64,000 nt of DNA from Solibacillus isronensis (GTDB lineage Bacteria > Bacillota > Bacilli > Bacillales_A > Planococcaceae), in assembly GCF_023715405.1 (NCBI RefSeq), contig NZ_JAMBOC010000001.1, forward strand, positions 2,046,001-2,110,000, in the 5' to 3' direction. Positions within the stretch are counted from its first letter, which is position 1; every line of letters begins with the position of its first letter. Position numbers and translations under genes: made by a program. The notes under the pieces were generated by a model. The model saw nothing but the letters and a program-made list of their open reading frames with translations, searched no databases and was not told the DNA's origin. Below, one piece after another: positions 27,848 to 35,713 of this stretch.

Positions 27848-28206
27848 CGTGCGAACATTTACTTTCATAAATGACCAGACTATATCTTCACCCTCTTTAA
27901 AAGTAGGGGTCGGGCACTTCGGATTCACAATGCTGATGGACATTGTTTCACCTATGGATTTCATCACCATGAGCTTAGCTTTTAGATGGTCTATCCTAGT
28001 CGTTGAACCTTCTCCACTCTTTCGAGACAGGAGCTTGGCTGCTGATTGCCCAATCTCACTTCTTTTCGACCGTTCACGCTTGCCGTTTCCAACTACGTTG
28101 TAGGGAAGTAAGTTTTAGGGGTTTCCAGCAATTCACCCGATTATTATCTCTAGCCGTTACCAGCTAGGACGACTGTGCTTGTCACTGCCTAAGCAGCTAA
28201 AGCATA
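27848..28206 (-). ncRNA. Group I intron 1 in hag
   Basis: 359 nt. Core elements on the reverse strand: P (AATTGCTGGAAA, 28122-28133), Q (AATCAGCAGCC, 28037-28047), R (GTTCAACGACTA, 27997-28008) and S (AAGATATAGTC, 27878-27888). P2 is CTAGC/GCTAG with a GGTAAC loop. A P1 with a U-G pair at the exon boundary (GAU with GUC, extended by GCUU/AAGC) fits a 5' site after GAT. The 3' end is the G of CGCACG. Unspliced RNA meets a TAG five codons into the intron. Group I introns have been reported in flagellin genes of thermophilic Bacillus and Geobacillus. Confidence 0.9.
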
Positions 28207-29655
28207 ATCTACGTCACGGATACGAGATTCCGCAGCAGTTAAGTTTTCAGAAGATGTATTTAAGTTGTTGATTGTGTGCTCTAAACGGTTTTGAGTTGCC
28301 CCTAATTTAGATCGTTCAGAAGAAACAGTTTCAATAGCATTATTAATGGCTGTAACAGCATCATTAGCTGTAGATTGAGTAGAAATATCGATACCAGCTT
28401 TAGCATTAGCTGCTGTAGTGCCACCATTAAATGAAGCTGCTGTAGCAACATCAACATTAGTAGTTACAGTTATCGTATCATTAACTGAATCCAAATCTGA
28501 CAGTTTTTTAGTTGCATCCATATTAAAAGTTAATCCAGAAAAATTTCCAGAAGTTACAGATAATGATGTTGCATCTGGGTCAGAAATATTAATATCTTGG
28601 GTGTTTCCTTCTGCATCTGTAAGTGTAATTTTTGCAGATGTTGCAGCTGTTGATGCTGAACCCGATTCAGTACCTGCAGATATTTTTAAGTCATTCAAGA
28701 TTGTATTACCAGTACCTGTTGCATCTACTACTGATACTGAAGATGATGTACCAGTTGTATTTGATCCAATTGATAATACACCTGATCCATCTAAAGATGC
28801 GTAATTAATACCAGTTGTACTATTCGCAGCATTAGCAGCAGTATTAATTGCATTTACAACATCCGCTTTTGAAGCATTATCAGCTATAGTAACAGTAAAT
28901 GATGATCCACCATTAATTTTTAATTCCAAGTCTCCACCTTTAGTTACATTAGCTTCCGCTGCAGCTGTCCCAATTACTGTCCCAGCTGTTGCAGGCTGTG
29001 CAGAGTTTGCTGCAGTATATTGTGCAGAAATAACCGCACCATTGACAACTTCAGAACCTAAATTATCATTATCAAAAGTTACAGTATTTATATCACCAGC
29101 ACTTGTACCTGTTGCAGTAAAAGTATCTCTAGCTACACCCAATGTTTTTGCATCCATTGCATTGATACTAATTGTAAGACTTTGATTAGCATTTGCACCA
29201 ATTTGGAATTTCACTTCACCATTACCAGCAGAAGTCATTCCACCATTTAAAAGGTTTTGAGTATTAAATTCTGTATTATTTGAAATACGAGTAATTTCTT
29301 GTGCCAGTTGATCTACTTCTTTTTGAAGTTCTTTACGATCCGAATCTGTATTTGTATCATTACCCGACTGTACAGCTAATTCACGCATACGTTGAAGAAT
29401 ATCATGTGTTTCACTTAATGCACCTTCAGCAGTTTGAATTAAAGAAATGCCATCTTGAGCATTTTTAGAAGCCATATCTAAACCGCGAATTTGACCACGC
29501 ATTTTTTCAGAAATTGCTAAACCTGCAGCGTCATCTCCAGCTTTGTTAATACGTAAGCCTGAAGACAATTTCTCCATTGATTTAGATTGAGCAGTAGACG
29601 CCGTATTTAATTGACGGTGTGTGTTAAGTGCTGCAATATTGTGATTAATTCTCAT
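28207..29655 (-). CDS. hag: Flagellin Hag, exon 1
   Basis: Filament subunit. Exon 1 gives 483 residues: N-terminal D0/D1 (MRINHNIAALNTHRQLN to about 140), a variable surface domain rich in Ala, Thr and Asn (about 150-400), and the start of the C-terminal helix ending in AAESRIRDVD. The continuous frame runs to a stop at 28189 (adding YALAA), which would leave a protein without its C-terminal D0 helix. Splicing to exons 2 and 3 gives 520-526 residues. The start at 29655 follows GGGAGGAAA; a longer frame to 29700 runs through the leader. Controlled by SigD and probably CsrA-FliW. Confidence 0.95.
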
Positions 29656-29681
29656 TATAATTTCCTCCCTGGAATGTTTGA

Positions 29682-29697
29682 CCCACGTCCTTGTGGG
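29682..29697 (-). promoter_or_regulatory. CsrA-binding hairpin in the hag leader
   Basis: On the reverse strand CCCAC-AAGGAC-GTGGG forms a 5-bp stem with GGA in the loop. ACAAGGACGU agrees with the selected CsrA consensus RUACARGGAUGU. A second GGA lies in the Shine-Dalgarno (GGGAGGAAA, near 29663-29670). Two sites of this kind allow CsrA to block hag translation in B. subtilis. Confidence 0.85.
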
Positions 29698-29716
29698 CAA
29701 ATTTTGTTTTATGTAG

Positions 29717-29749
29717 AAGAGAAGTTAGCCGGCCGGTCTGGCTTCTCTT
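29717..29749 (-). other. Stable stem-loop at the 5' end of hag mRNA
   Basis: AAGAGAAG pairs with CTTCTCTT around a GC-rich centre (CCGGCCGG). It would begin about 6 nt after the predicted SigD transcription start. No T-run follows, so it is probably a 5' stabiliser rather than a terminator. Confidence 0.6.
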
Positions 29750-29761
29750 GCTGACACTATT

Positions 29762-29788
29762 ATTATCGGACGAACTTTTTTTTGTTTA
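29762..29788 (-). promoter_or_regulatory. SigD promoter of hag
   Basis: Reverse strand TAAA, 15 bp, CCGATAAT, matching the SigD consensus (GCCGATAT) in six of eight -10 positions and all of the -35 core. It is about 107 bp upstream of the hag start. Confidence 0.9.
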
Positions 29789-29814
29789 ATAGTTTTCTAA
29801 TCTTTTTTTCTTTT

Positions 29815-30027
29815 TTATTTCAACTTATCAAACAGTGATAAATCCTTAATTGCTGCCTCTGTATTCGAATCAGAAATATCCTTTCTCAATTCGCCACGGA
29901 TTATGTCCACATGCCGTGGTGCGCGGATTCCTACTTTCACCTGGTCGCCTTTCACTTCGGTAATAACGATTTCAATCTCTTCATCAATCCAGATTGTTTC
30001 GCCTACTTTCCTTGTTAATACAAGCAT
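29815..30027 (-). CDS. csrA: Carbon storage regulator CsrA
   Basis: 70 residues, complete CsrA: MLVLTRKVGETIWI, then VKGDQVKVGIRAPRHVDIIRGEL with the RNA-contacting Arg at position 44. It represses hag translation by binding GGA motifs in the leader; FliW releases this when flagellin is low. AAGGAGG is provided by the last codons of fliW, whose stop lies 4 nt before this start region, so the two are coupled. It sits directly upstream of its predicted target. Confidence 0.97.
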   Translation of the reverse strand: MLVLTRKVGETIWIDEEIEIVITEVKGDQVKVGIRAPRHVDIIRGELRKDISDSNTEAAIKDLSLFDKLK

Positions 30028-30031
30028 GTGT

Positions 30032-30466
30032 TCATACCTCCTTTTTATTTGTAGCTAACTGATGGCGGATTTCATAATCTTCTTCTAAAATAATTTGTTT
30101 TGCTTTTTGGTTTTCGATATTTAATACAATTGGTGCTTTCATATTAACTGTAGATTTTTCCAGCATATCCTTTAAAGACACAATGACAAATACCGCGACA
30201 TCTCCAGCACTTTTAATATCCAGTGCTTGAATAACCGAGTCTTCCAAGTCAAAGTTATAATTTTTAATTAACGCGTATGGGCTTGTAATAATAAATGCTA
30301 GCCCCGCTGTTTTTACGGACTGCAGTACTTGGTACGCACTACCTTCTGACAATGGCAGCTGTATAAATTCCTTCTCGTCTTCAAAACCAGGTAAACCATG
30401 CTCAAATTTAATGATTTGGGATGGGTTAATTTCGACTTCCCCCATATAAGCAGTTGTAATTTTCAT
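30032..30466 (-). CDS. fliW: Flagellar assembly factor FliW
   Basis: 144 residues. FliW signature: HGLPGFEDEKEFIQLPLSEG and a following region with SPYALIKNYNFDLEDSVIQAL. It is a flagellin-binding antagonist of CsrA: free FliW sequesters CsrA, cytoplasmic flagellin titrates FliW. Start at 30466 after AAAGGAGAA; the frame continues upstream to 30490 without a ribosome site. Confidence 0.96.
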   Translation of the reverse strand: MKITTAYMGEVEINPSQIIKFEHGLPGFEDEKEFIQLPLSEGSAYQVLQSVKTAGLAFIITSPYALIKNYNFDLEDSVIQALDIKSAGDVAVFVIVSLKDMLEKSTVNMKAPIVLNIENQKAKQIILEEDYEIRHQLATNKKEV

Positions 30467-30477
30467 CGTATTCTCCT

Positions 30478-31032
30478 TTATATAAGCCAATCAATTTTCA
30501 GAGACGGGTATTCCTGCATCTCCACATTCACTTTCCCAGGTGTGTAGTTATGGATTGGCTTGTTTATATTCGTATTATTAATCACCTTTTGTGGTTCTAT
30601 CTGAATATCTGCCGAACCAGGTGTGAAATTTATTTTGACACTACCGGCTTGGGGGATAAATTTAATTCCTAAGCTTGAATATGGCTGTCTTCCTGTTCTT
30701 TTTGCCTGTTCGGCAAGAGGATTGCCACCGTTTTCAATTTTCATGAGCTCGCTGCCTTCTTGTGCTCTTCTTGCCAATCCTTCCATTGCTGTTTGCTTAC
30801 TGTACTGGGCAACTTCGGCTGTTCGGCTGCGTGAACTCATTAAATCAAGACTTTCTCGCATTTCAACCGAATCAATAGATAGCTCCGACTTCGTTGTACG
30901 GATCGACATCTCTGCTTTTGGCTGCTGGATATCCAAATCGGCTTTTGGCTGTTCGATCTGCTGGACCGGTCTTTGTGTCATCAGTCCGATTTGTCCTCTA
31001 GTTGTCTGTAATTGAATTTGCGGGATATTCAT
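30478..31032 (-). CDS. yviE: DUF6470 family protein YviE
   Basis: 184 residues. The N-terminus (MNIPQIQLQTTRGQIGLM) and end (EYPSLKIDWL) match B. subtilis YviE, which holds the same place between flgL and fliW. The QPKAD/QPKAE and KSELSID segments (about 30-60) are internal near-repeats. Its function is unknown; possible roles are only inferred from the flagellar operon. Start at 31032 follows GGGAGGG. Confidence 0.85.
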   Translation of the reverse strand: MNIPQIQLQTTRGQIGLMTQRPVQQIEQPKADLDIQQPKAEMSIRTTKSELSIDSVEMRESLDLMSSRSRTAEVAQYSKQTAMEGLARRAQEGSELMKIENGGNPLAEQAKRTGRQPYSSLGIKFIPQAGSVKINFTPGSADIQIEPQKVINNTNINKPIHNYTPGKVNVEMQEYPSLKIDWLI

Positions 31033-31087
31033 ATTGTCCCTCCCTTTAAAGAAAGCGCTTGGCACAATGTGTCCAAACGCTTTTTCA

Positions 31088-31963
31088 TTATCTTAAAAAA
31101 TCTGCTAATGTTGGTTGAATAATTTTAGCCCCTACCGATAAGGCAGCACGGTGAATCGATTCCTGTGTAATCATTTGCGTAATCGTTTTTTCATAGTCGA
31201 TATCTTCATTTTCAGACATACGCTTTGTTGCAATTACTTCCTGTGACTGCAGGCGTGTGTCCATCAATTCCACACGATTTTGAAGTGCACCGATTCCTGC
31301 TCTTGTTTCAAGGAGCTTATTCATATTTTTGTCAATCGTTGAAATATGTTCTGCCAGCTCACTGCCTGTTGCACCACCTTCAATCGCTGCGCTGATATCT
31401 TCAAACATTTTATCGATATCTTTAAATACATCGATTGGGGTACTATTAATCGGCAACATAATTCCACTGAACACTTCAATTTCAATTGGTTTTGCAAACG
31501 CTGGATCGTCTACAAAATTTTTCCCATCAAATGGTGGTGTCGTAGTTTTAGTCCCGCTGAAAATATAGCGGTCACCAATTTTCGTATTCGCTAAGTTTTG
31601 AATATGTTCTCTTATCTGCTGAAGTTCACTGTCGATTTTTTTACGGTCATCTACAGTATTAGTATCAGATGAAGCCTGTACCATCAGTTCATTTGCTCGT
31701 TGAATTGTTGAACCAATTTTATCGAATGTGTCATCTGTCGTATCAAGCCAGTTATGTGCTTCACCGATATTGCGGACAAATTGCTCCACATTGTTTAGCT
31801 CGGCACGGTAGTTGATACCTTTCATAGCAGTAACGGGATCATCTGATGGGCGGTTCACCTTTTTCCCTGTGTTCACCTGCTCCTGCAGTTTCCCCATTTT
31901 TTCATAGCTGTTTGATAAATTACGAAGCATATTGCCTGAAAGCATTGATTGTGTAACGCGCAT
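31088..31963 (-). CDS. flgL: Flagellar hook-filament junction protein FlgL
   Basis: 291 residues. The flagellin-like N-terminus RVTQSMLSGNMLRNL, the motif GKKVNRPSDDPV (about 32-43) and a C-terminal flagellin helix identify FlgL (HAP3), which joins FlgK to the filament. AGGAGGT lies 8 nt before the ATG. It is in the flgK-flgL-yviE-fliW-csrA unit with short spacings. Confidence 0.96.
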   Translation of the reverse strand: MRVTQSMLSGNMLRNLSNSYEKMGKLQEQVNTGKKVNRPSDDPVTAMKGINYRAELNNVEQFVRNIGEAHNWLDTTDDTFDKIGSTIQRANELMVQASSDTNTVDDRKKIDSELQQIREHIQNLANTKIGDRYIFSGTKTTTPPFDGKNFVDDPAFAKPIEIEVFSGIMLPINSTPIDVFKDIDKMFEDISAAIEGGATGSELAEHISTIDKNMNKLLETRAGIGALQNRVELMDTRLQSQEVIATKRMSENEDIDYEKTITQMITQESIHRAALSVGAKIIQPTLADFLR

Positions 31964-31976
31964 TTCGGTCTACCTC

Positions 31977-33563
31977 CTATAATCCGGCACGGCCCATGCC
32001 GTTGATGATTTTATCGAGTGTTTCGTCGATTACAGTAATCATACGGGCGTTGGCATTATATGCCTGCTGGAATGTAATCATATTTGTCATTTCTTCATCG
32101 AGCGATACAGAACTTACCGAGTCACGGCGTTCTTTCACTGCCTGTTGAAGTGTTCCTGCATTATATTCAAGGCGTGCTGCTTGCTGGCCGTCTACACCGA
32201 GCTGTCCGATTAAGCCTTCAAAGTATGTTTGGACACTCAGATTATCCAAATCTTCTAACCCAACAAACTTCATATTTGCCAGAAGAAGTGCATTTTTACC
32301 GTTCCCCGCTTCTGCATTGCCAATATCTGAATCTGAAGCCGCAATTGTGTTCGGATCTTTTATGATTGTGTCCGATACATAAATATTTTCAGCAGTAATG
32401 CCTGGTACTAGCGGATCATTTGAAATAAAGAAGTCTTTTCCCTGATTTCCTTCTAAATCTGTTCCACTTTTATGGATTTCATTGAACTTTTCAGCAAAAG
32501 CCTTAGCCATGTCATTTAATTTATTAATCATTTCTGGGAAGAGCCCTGTTGTCTCACCGGTATTGTTTGTATACCCGTAAGAATTGACTAATGATTTAAA
32601 CTTCCCAAGGTCGCTAATGTCATTGATGTCAACAGTAGTGTCTGTTTGAGACCAGTCAGCCGGGAGTGCGGTATCATTTCCGTCTTTGTCTAATTTCACA
32701 AGGGAAATCCCTGTCATATTGCCGACTGGTGTAACGCCATCAACTGCATCATCTGTACGGAACTGGGCATAATCTTTCCCGTCTACGAGTTTAAGCTTTG
32801 AGCCATCTTTTAAAATAAGTGAAACGGTAACAGGTCCTTCAGCTATAGCAAGCGAATTCCCGCCTGAACCTTTTTCCGAACGCTTCACTTCAATCGGGAA
32901 ATGTGTTGCCAGCTCATCTATTAAACTATCACGTGCATCATATAAATCATTCGGCATATACCCATTCGGTTCGATTGTTTGGATTTGCGCATTCAGATCG
33001 CCAATTTGCTTCAAAATCGAGTTCGCATCTCTCAATTGAATTCCGATTTCTGCACCAGCATTATCCTGGATTTTTTTAATCGAGCTGTGCATGTAATGGA
33101 AAGAATCCGCTACTGCAATCCCCCGCTGCACGACAACCGCACGTGTTCCGCCATTTTCCGGACGAACATTCAGATCCTGCAGGGAATTCCATAACTCATT
33201 CATCGATTCTGCCAGACCGTAATCAGATGGCTCATTCAGCACATCTTCCAGTTGACTGATAGAATGAGATCTCGTCTGCCAGTAACCAAGCTTATGCGTT
33301 TCCTGTCTGTATTGCTGATCTACGAAACCATCTCGAATCCGCTGTACAGAATGTGCCTGTACCCCCGTTCCGATATGCCCCGCCGATTTACCTGTATTTA
33401 AACCCGGACTTGGAAATCCCGGTGTTGTTTCCATATTAACGCGCTGACGCGAATAGCCGTCTGTATTGGCATTTGAAATATTATGTCCTGTTGTGTATAG
33501 CGCTGATTGCTGTGTGAACAGACCGCGCTTGCTTGCTTCAAGTCCCATAAATGTTGAACGCAT
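31977..33563 (-). CDS. flgK: Flagellar hook-associated protein FlgK
   Basis: 528 residues. The N-terminal rod motif MRSTFMGLEASKRGLFTQQ with NISNANTDGYSRQRV and the C-terminal MITFQQAYNANARMITVIDE are typical of FlgK (HAP1). It is the first hook-filament junction protein. GGGAGGTCC precedes the ATG. An intrinsic terminator lies between it and flgN, unlike a simple operon. Confidence 0.97.
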   Translation of the reverse strand: MRSTFMGLEASKRGLFTQQSALYTTGHNISNANTDGYSRQRVNMETTPGFPSPGLNTGKSAGHIGTGVQAHSVQRIRDGFVDQQYRQETHKLGYWQTRSHSISQLEDVLNEPSDYGLAESMNELWNSLQDLNVRPENGGTRAVVVQRGIAVADSFHYMHSSIKKIQDNAGAEIGIQLRDANSILKQIGDLNAQIQTIEPNGYMPNDLYDARDSLIDELATHFPIEVKRSEKGSGGNSLAIAEGPVTVSLILKDGSKLKLVDGKDYAQFRTDDAVDGVTPVGNMTGISLVKLDKDGNDTALPADWSQTDTTVDINDISDLGKFKSLVNSYGYTNNTGETTGLFPEMINKLNDMAKAFAEKFNEIHKSGTDLEGNQGKDFFISNDPLVPGITAENIYVSDTIIKDPNTIAASDSDIGNAEAGNGKNALLLANMKFVGLEDLDNLSVQTYFEGLIGQLGVDGQQAARLEYNAGTLQQAVKERRDSVSSVSLDEEMTNMITFQQAYNANARMITVIDETLDKIINGMGRAGL

Positions 33564-33608
33564 TGCAGGACCTCCCTTTTAAGTGTGTTATATCGAACAA
33601 AGTATCAA

Positions 33609-33655
33609 TAAAAAACGCATGTATCACCCCCGCAGCATGCGGAAGCTTACATGCG
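33609..33655 (-). terminator. Intrinsic terminator between flgN and flgK
   Basis: The reverse-strand stem CGCATGT/ACATGCG encloses a small GC-rich hairpin and is followed by TTTTTTATT. It begins immediately after the flgN stop and lies 45 bp before the flgK start, so it could act as an attenuator within the operon. Confidence 0.8.
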
Positions 33656-33656
33656 A

Positions 33657-34160
33657 TTAGGCTTTAAATTCATTGAACGAACGCTTCGTTACTTCTGCAT
33701 TACCGCGCACTTGTGCACCGGAATAATTGAACTGTTCCGTACGCTGCGGGCGCATTGCATCCAATGTAATGTTAATAAACTGCAATGAGTTCATGACCAA
33801 TTTCTGATTCAAATCGTTTTGCATCTTTAATTGGTTCAAGAGCGCGATAAGTCGTTCGCGCACACTGACCAATTCTTCTGTGGATTCGCTGTTTTCAGCG
33901 GCCGATATCACATCGGCAACAGACGGTGTGTCAGTGAGAGCAATTCCTTTTGCTCGGAGGTAATCCGTTACCATCGACTGACGCTGTTGTTCAAGTGTGT
34001 TAATCGCCGCTACATGTGCCTGCTCATTTTTGATGAGCTGATCAAGCTTTTCCATATCACCTTGCTTAATATATTCCGTTTTCGCAAGCGCTAGTTCCAG
34101 CAGACTTTTATGCATTTTCTCTAGCTTCTCCAGCGTGACGACAATTGTGGCAATTGACAT
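33657..34160 (-). CDS. flgN: Flagellar export chaperone FlgN (YvyG)
   Basis: 167 residues, all helical. N-terminal ELALAKTEYIKQGDMEKLDQLIKNEQ-type heptads and a C-terminal LVMNSLQFINITLDAM segment fit FlgN, which escorts FlgK and FlgL to the export apparatus. It lies directly downstream of flgM and upstream of its clients, as yvyG does in B. subtilis. Confidence 0.9.
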   Translation of the reverse strand: MSIATIVVTLEKLEKMHKSLLELALAKTEYIKQGDMEKLDQLIKNEQAHVAAINTLEQQRQSMVTDYLRAKGIALTDTPSVADVISAAENSESTEELVSVRERLIALLNQLKMQNDLNQKLVMNSLQFINITLDAMRPQRTEQFNYSGAQVRGNAEVTKRSFNEFKA

Positions 34161-34196
34161 GTATTTAGCGCTCCCTTACCTGTTAAATTTCTGTGA

Positions 34197-34457
34197 TTAG
34201 TCGCGGTAGAATTTCAGCATGTCTTCAGCAACCTGCTTTGCGTCTACTTTGTAGTTTCCAGAATCAATATCTTCCTTAATCTTTTTCACACGCTCTGCAC
34301 GCTCATTTGCATAGGTCGAATTTGCCTGCATCTCTTTTGCTTTACTTGAAATTTCGATCTGGTCTGCAAATGATTTTTGGGTTTCTGCCGTTTTTACAGC
34401 GCGTGCCTGTTTGTTGTACGGATTGACCGCCTGCACACCGATTGGATTTATCTTCAT
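34197..34457 (-). CDS. flgM: Anti-sigma-D factor FlgM
   Basis: 86 residues. The N-terminal MKINPIG is the FlgM hallmark, and the C-terminal half (about 40-86) holds the SigD-binding helices (VKKIKEDIDSGNYKVDAKQVAEDML). It holds SigD inactive until hook completion. AGGAGGT precedes the ATG. It has a SigD-type promoter of its own, giving feedback control. Confidence 0.95.
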   Translation of the reverse strand: MKINPIGVQAVNPYNKQARAVKTAETQKSFADQIEISSKAKEMQANSTYANERAERVKKIKEDIDSGNYKVDAKQVAEDMLKFYRD

Positions 34458-34503
34458 CTTTATAGACCTCCTCTCAAATTAAAAGCTTTTTTGTCTACTA
34501 TAT

Positions 34504-34530
34504 ATTTCGACTGCTTTAGCCGATTGTTTA
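34504..34530 (-). promoter_or_regulatory. SigD promoter of flgM
   Basis: Reverse strand TAAA, 15 bp, GTCGAAAT: -35 exact, -10 six of eight matches to GCCGATAT. It lies 47-73 bp before flgM and downstream of the yvyF terminator. Confidence 0.75.
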
Positions 34531-34582
34531 TGCTTTATCGCAAAAACCGGACTTATGTAGTATTTTATTATGCTCATTTTAC

Positions 34583-34622
34583 AAAAAATAAAAACGAAGT
34601 CCTATTTAAACGACTTCGTTTT
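34583..34622 (-). terminator. Intrinsic terminator of yvyF
   Basis: An 11-bp perfect stem (AAAACGAAGTC/GACTTCGTTTT) is followed by a T-rich tract on the reverse strand, 7 bp past the yvyF stop. Confidence 0.9.
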
Positions 34623-34628
34623 AAACAA

Positions 34629-35039
34629 TTATTTTTTCCCGGAGAGATAAGTTGCGCGATTTTGGCGATCCATCTCTTCTCGGAATTCCTGTGCCGCTTC
34701 CAATGTACGCAATTCTGATTTTAATTCATTTTGGCATTTTTCACATAGCTTTCCTGAATTTGTTATACGTCCACAGTTATCACATGGGTAGCCAAGGTTC
34801 GGAAACATCGCCGGATGCAGACGTCCTTTTCTTACCCATTTATATAGCAAGTCACGTTCAACCCCCGTTGCTTCTACAATCCGGTCGACATTTGCAGCTC
34901 GATTTTCACGCTTACGCAGGAAACGATACACCTCCTGATATTGATCCTCTTCTTTTTGTGCACAGTTATGGCAAACATCCCTCATACCCGTATAGTTAAA
35001 AAAACCGTTACATCCTGGGCAATTTCTTAATTCAGCCAT
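34629..35039 (-). CDS. yvyF: YvyF family flagellar operon protein
   Basis: 136 residues. Two zinc-ribbon-like pairs: CPGCNG with CHNC near the N-terminus, and CDNCGR with CEKC at about 87-101. A DNA-binding-like helical segment lies between (VDRIVEATGVERDLLYKWVRKGR). It matches the conserved protein between comF and flgM in Bacilli. The function is thought to be regulatory but is not settled. Confidence 0.85.
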   Translation of the reverse strand: MAELRNCPGCNGFFNYTGMRDVCHNCAQKEEDQYQEVYRFLRKRENRAANVDRIVEATGVERDLLYKWVRKGRLHPAMFPNLGYPCDNCGRITNSGKLCEKCQNELKSELRTLEAAQEFREEMDRQNRATYLSGKK

Positions 35040-35107
35040 TTTAATCTCTCCTCATTCGATTACAATTAAAACTCTTTATGATCTTAATTAAATAATAGGT
35101 TCTTTCT

Positions 35108-35713
35108 TTATCCATGGATTAATGTGAATCCGTCCACTGTTTTTGCGCCCGCTTCGAGCAGAGCCTTTTTCGCATGGTTTAATGTTGTCCCTGTAGTATA
35201 AATATCGTCAACTATAAGTAAGTTTTTATCTTTTATTGCAGTAGGGTTGATAACTTCAAATAATTGCGGGGTTTTTAGACGTTCTTCTCTTGTTTTTAAT
35301 GATTGCAGCTCATTCGAAACCTTGGTTAAATGATGAGCAAACGGAATATTTGCAGCTTTTAGCAATTCATCGATATGTGCGAATGTCCTTAGTCGCAAGT
35401 TTTCGGGATGCATTGGAATCGGGATAATGAGGCGGGTTTCATCTTTAAGCTGTTCATGGATGATTTTATTGAATAATTTTGCAAGGAGTATATCGTGAAG
35501 AAACTTATAGCGGTGCAAATAATCTTTCATTGCTTCATTATAGTGGAATAAAGATACGACACCTTCTTCCTGTTGCTGCTCGATTCGTTGAAAGCGTTGT
35601 TCACAACGAGGGCAAATTGTTTGAGGTAATGTTTTTAGGATCAGCTCTTTCCAGCCAATATTTTGATGGAGTTCGCGATCACATAATAGGCAATTCAGGA
35701 TTTGCTTATTCAT
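35108..35713 (-). CDS. comFC: Competence protein ComFC (phosphoribosyltransferase-like)
   Basis: 201 residues. An N-terminal zinc finger (CLLCDRELH ... CPRC) and a C-terminal phosphoribosyltransferase fold with LLIVDDIYTTGTTL (about 168-181) are present. It is needed for transformation together with ComFA. The start overlaps the end of comFA by 8 nt. The B. subtilis comFB gene that normally separates comFA and comFC is absent. Confidence 0.93.
   Translation of the reverse strand: MNKQILNCLLCDRELHQNIGWKELILKTLPQTICPRCEQRFQRIEQQQEEGVVSLFHYNEAMKDYLHRYKFLHDILLAKLFNKIIHEQLKDETRLIIPIPMHPENLRLRTFAHIDELLKAANIPFAHHLTKVSNELQSLKTREERLKTPQLFEVINPTAIKDKNLLIVDDIYTTGTTLNHAKKALLEAGAKTVDGFTLIHG

Noticed and set aside
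27734..27970. 78-codon minus-strand frame as an independent gene
   Set aside because: Its 5' half is the conserved 3' core of group I intron 1 and its 3' half is flagellin exon 2; no ribosome site precedes any of its ATG codons.
27364..28206. c-di-GMP riboswitch-controlled ribozyme as in Clostridioides
   Set aside because: No GEMM-type aptamer could be found upstream of either intron, despite the c-di-GMP-related genes in the window.
28189..28206. Natural flagellin end at the stop codon 28189
   Set aside because: The protein would end RIRDVDYALAA and lack the C-terminal D0 helix needed for polymerisation, which is encoded right after the intron.
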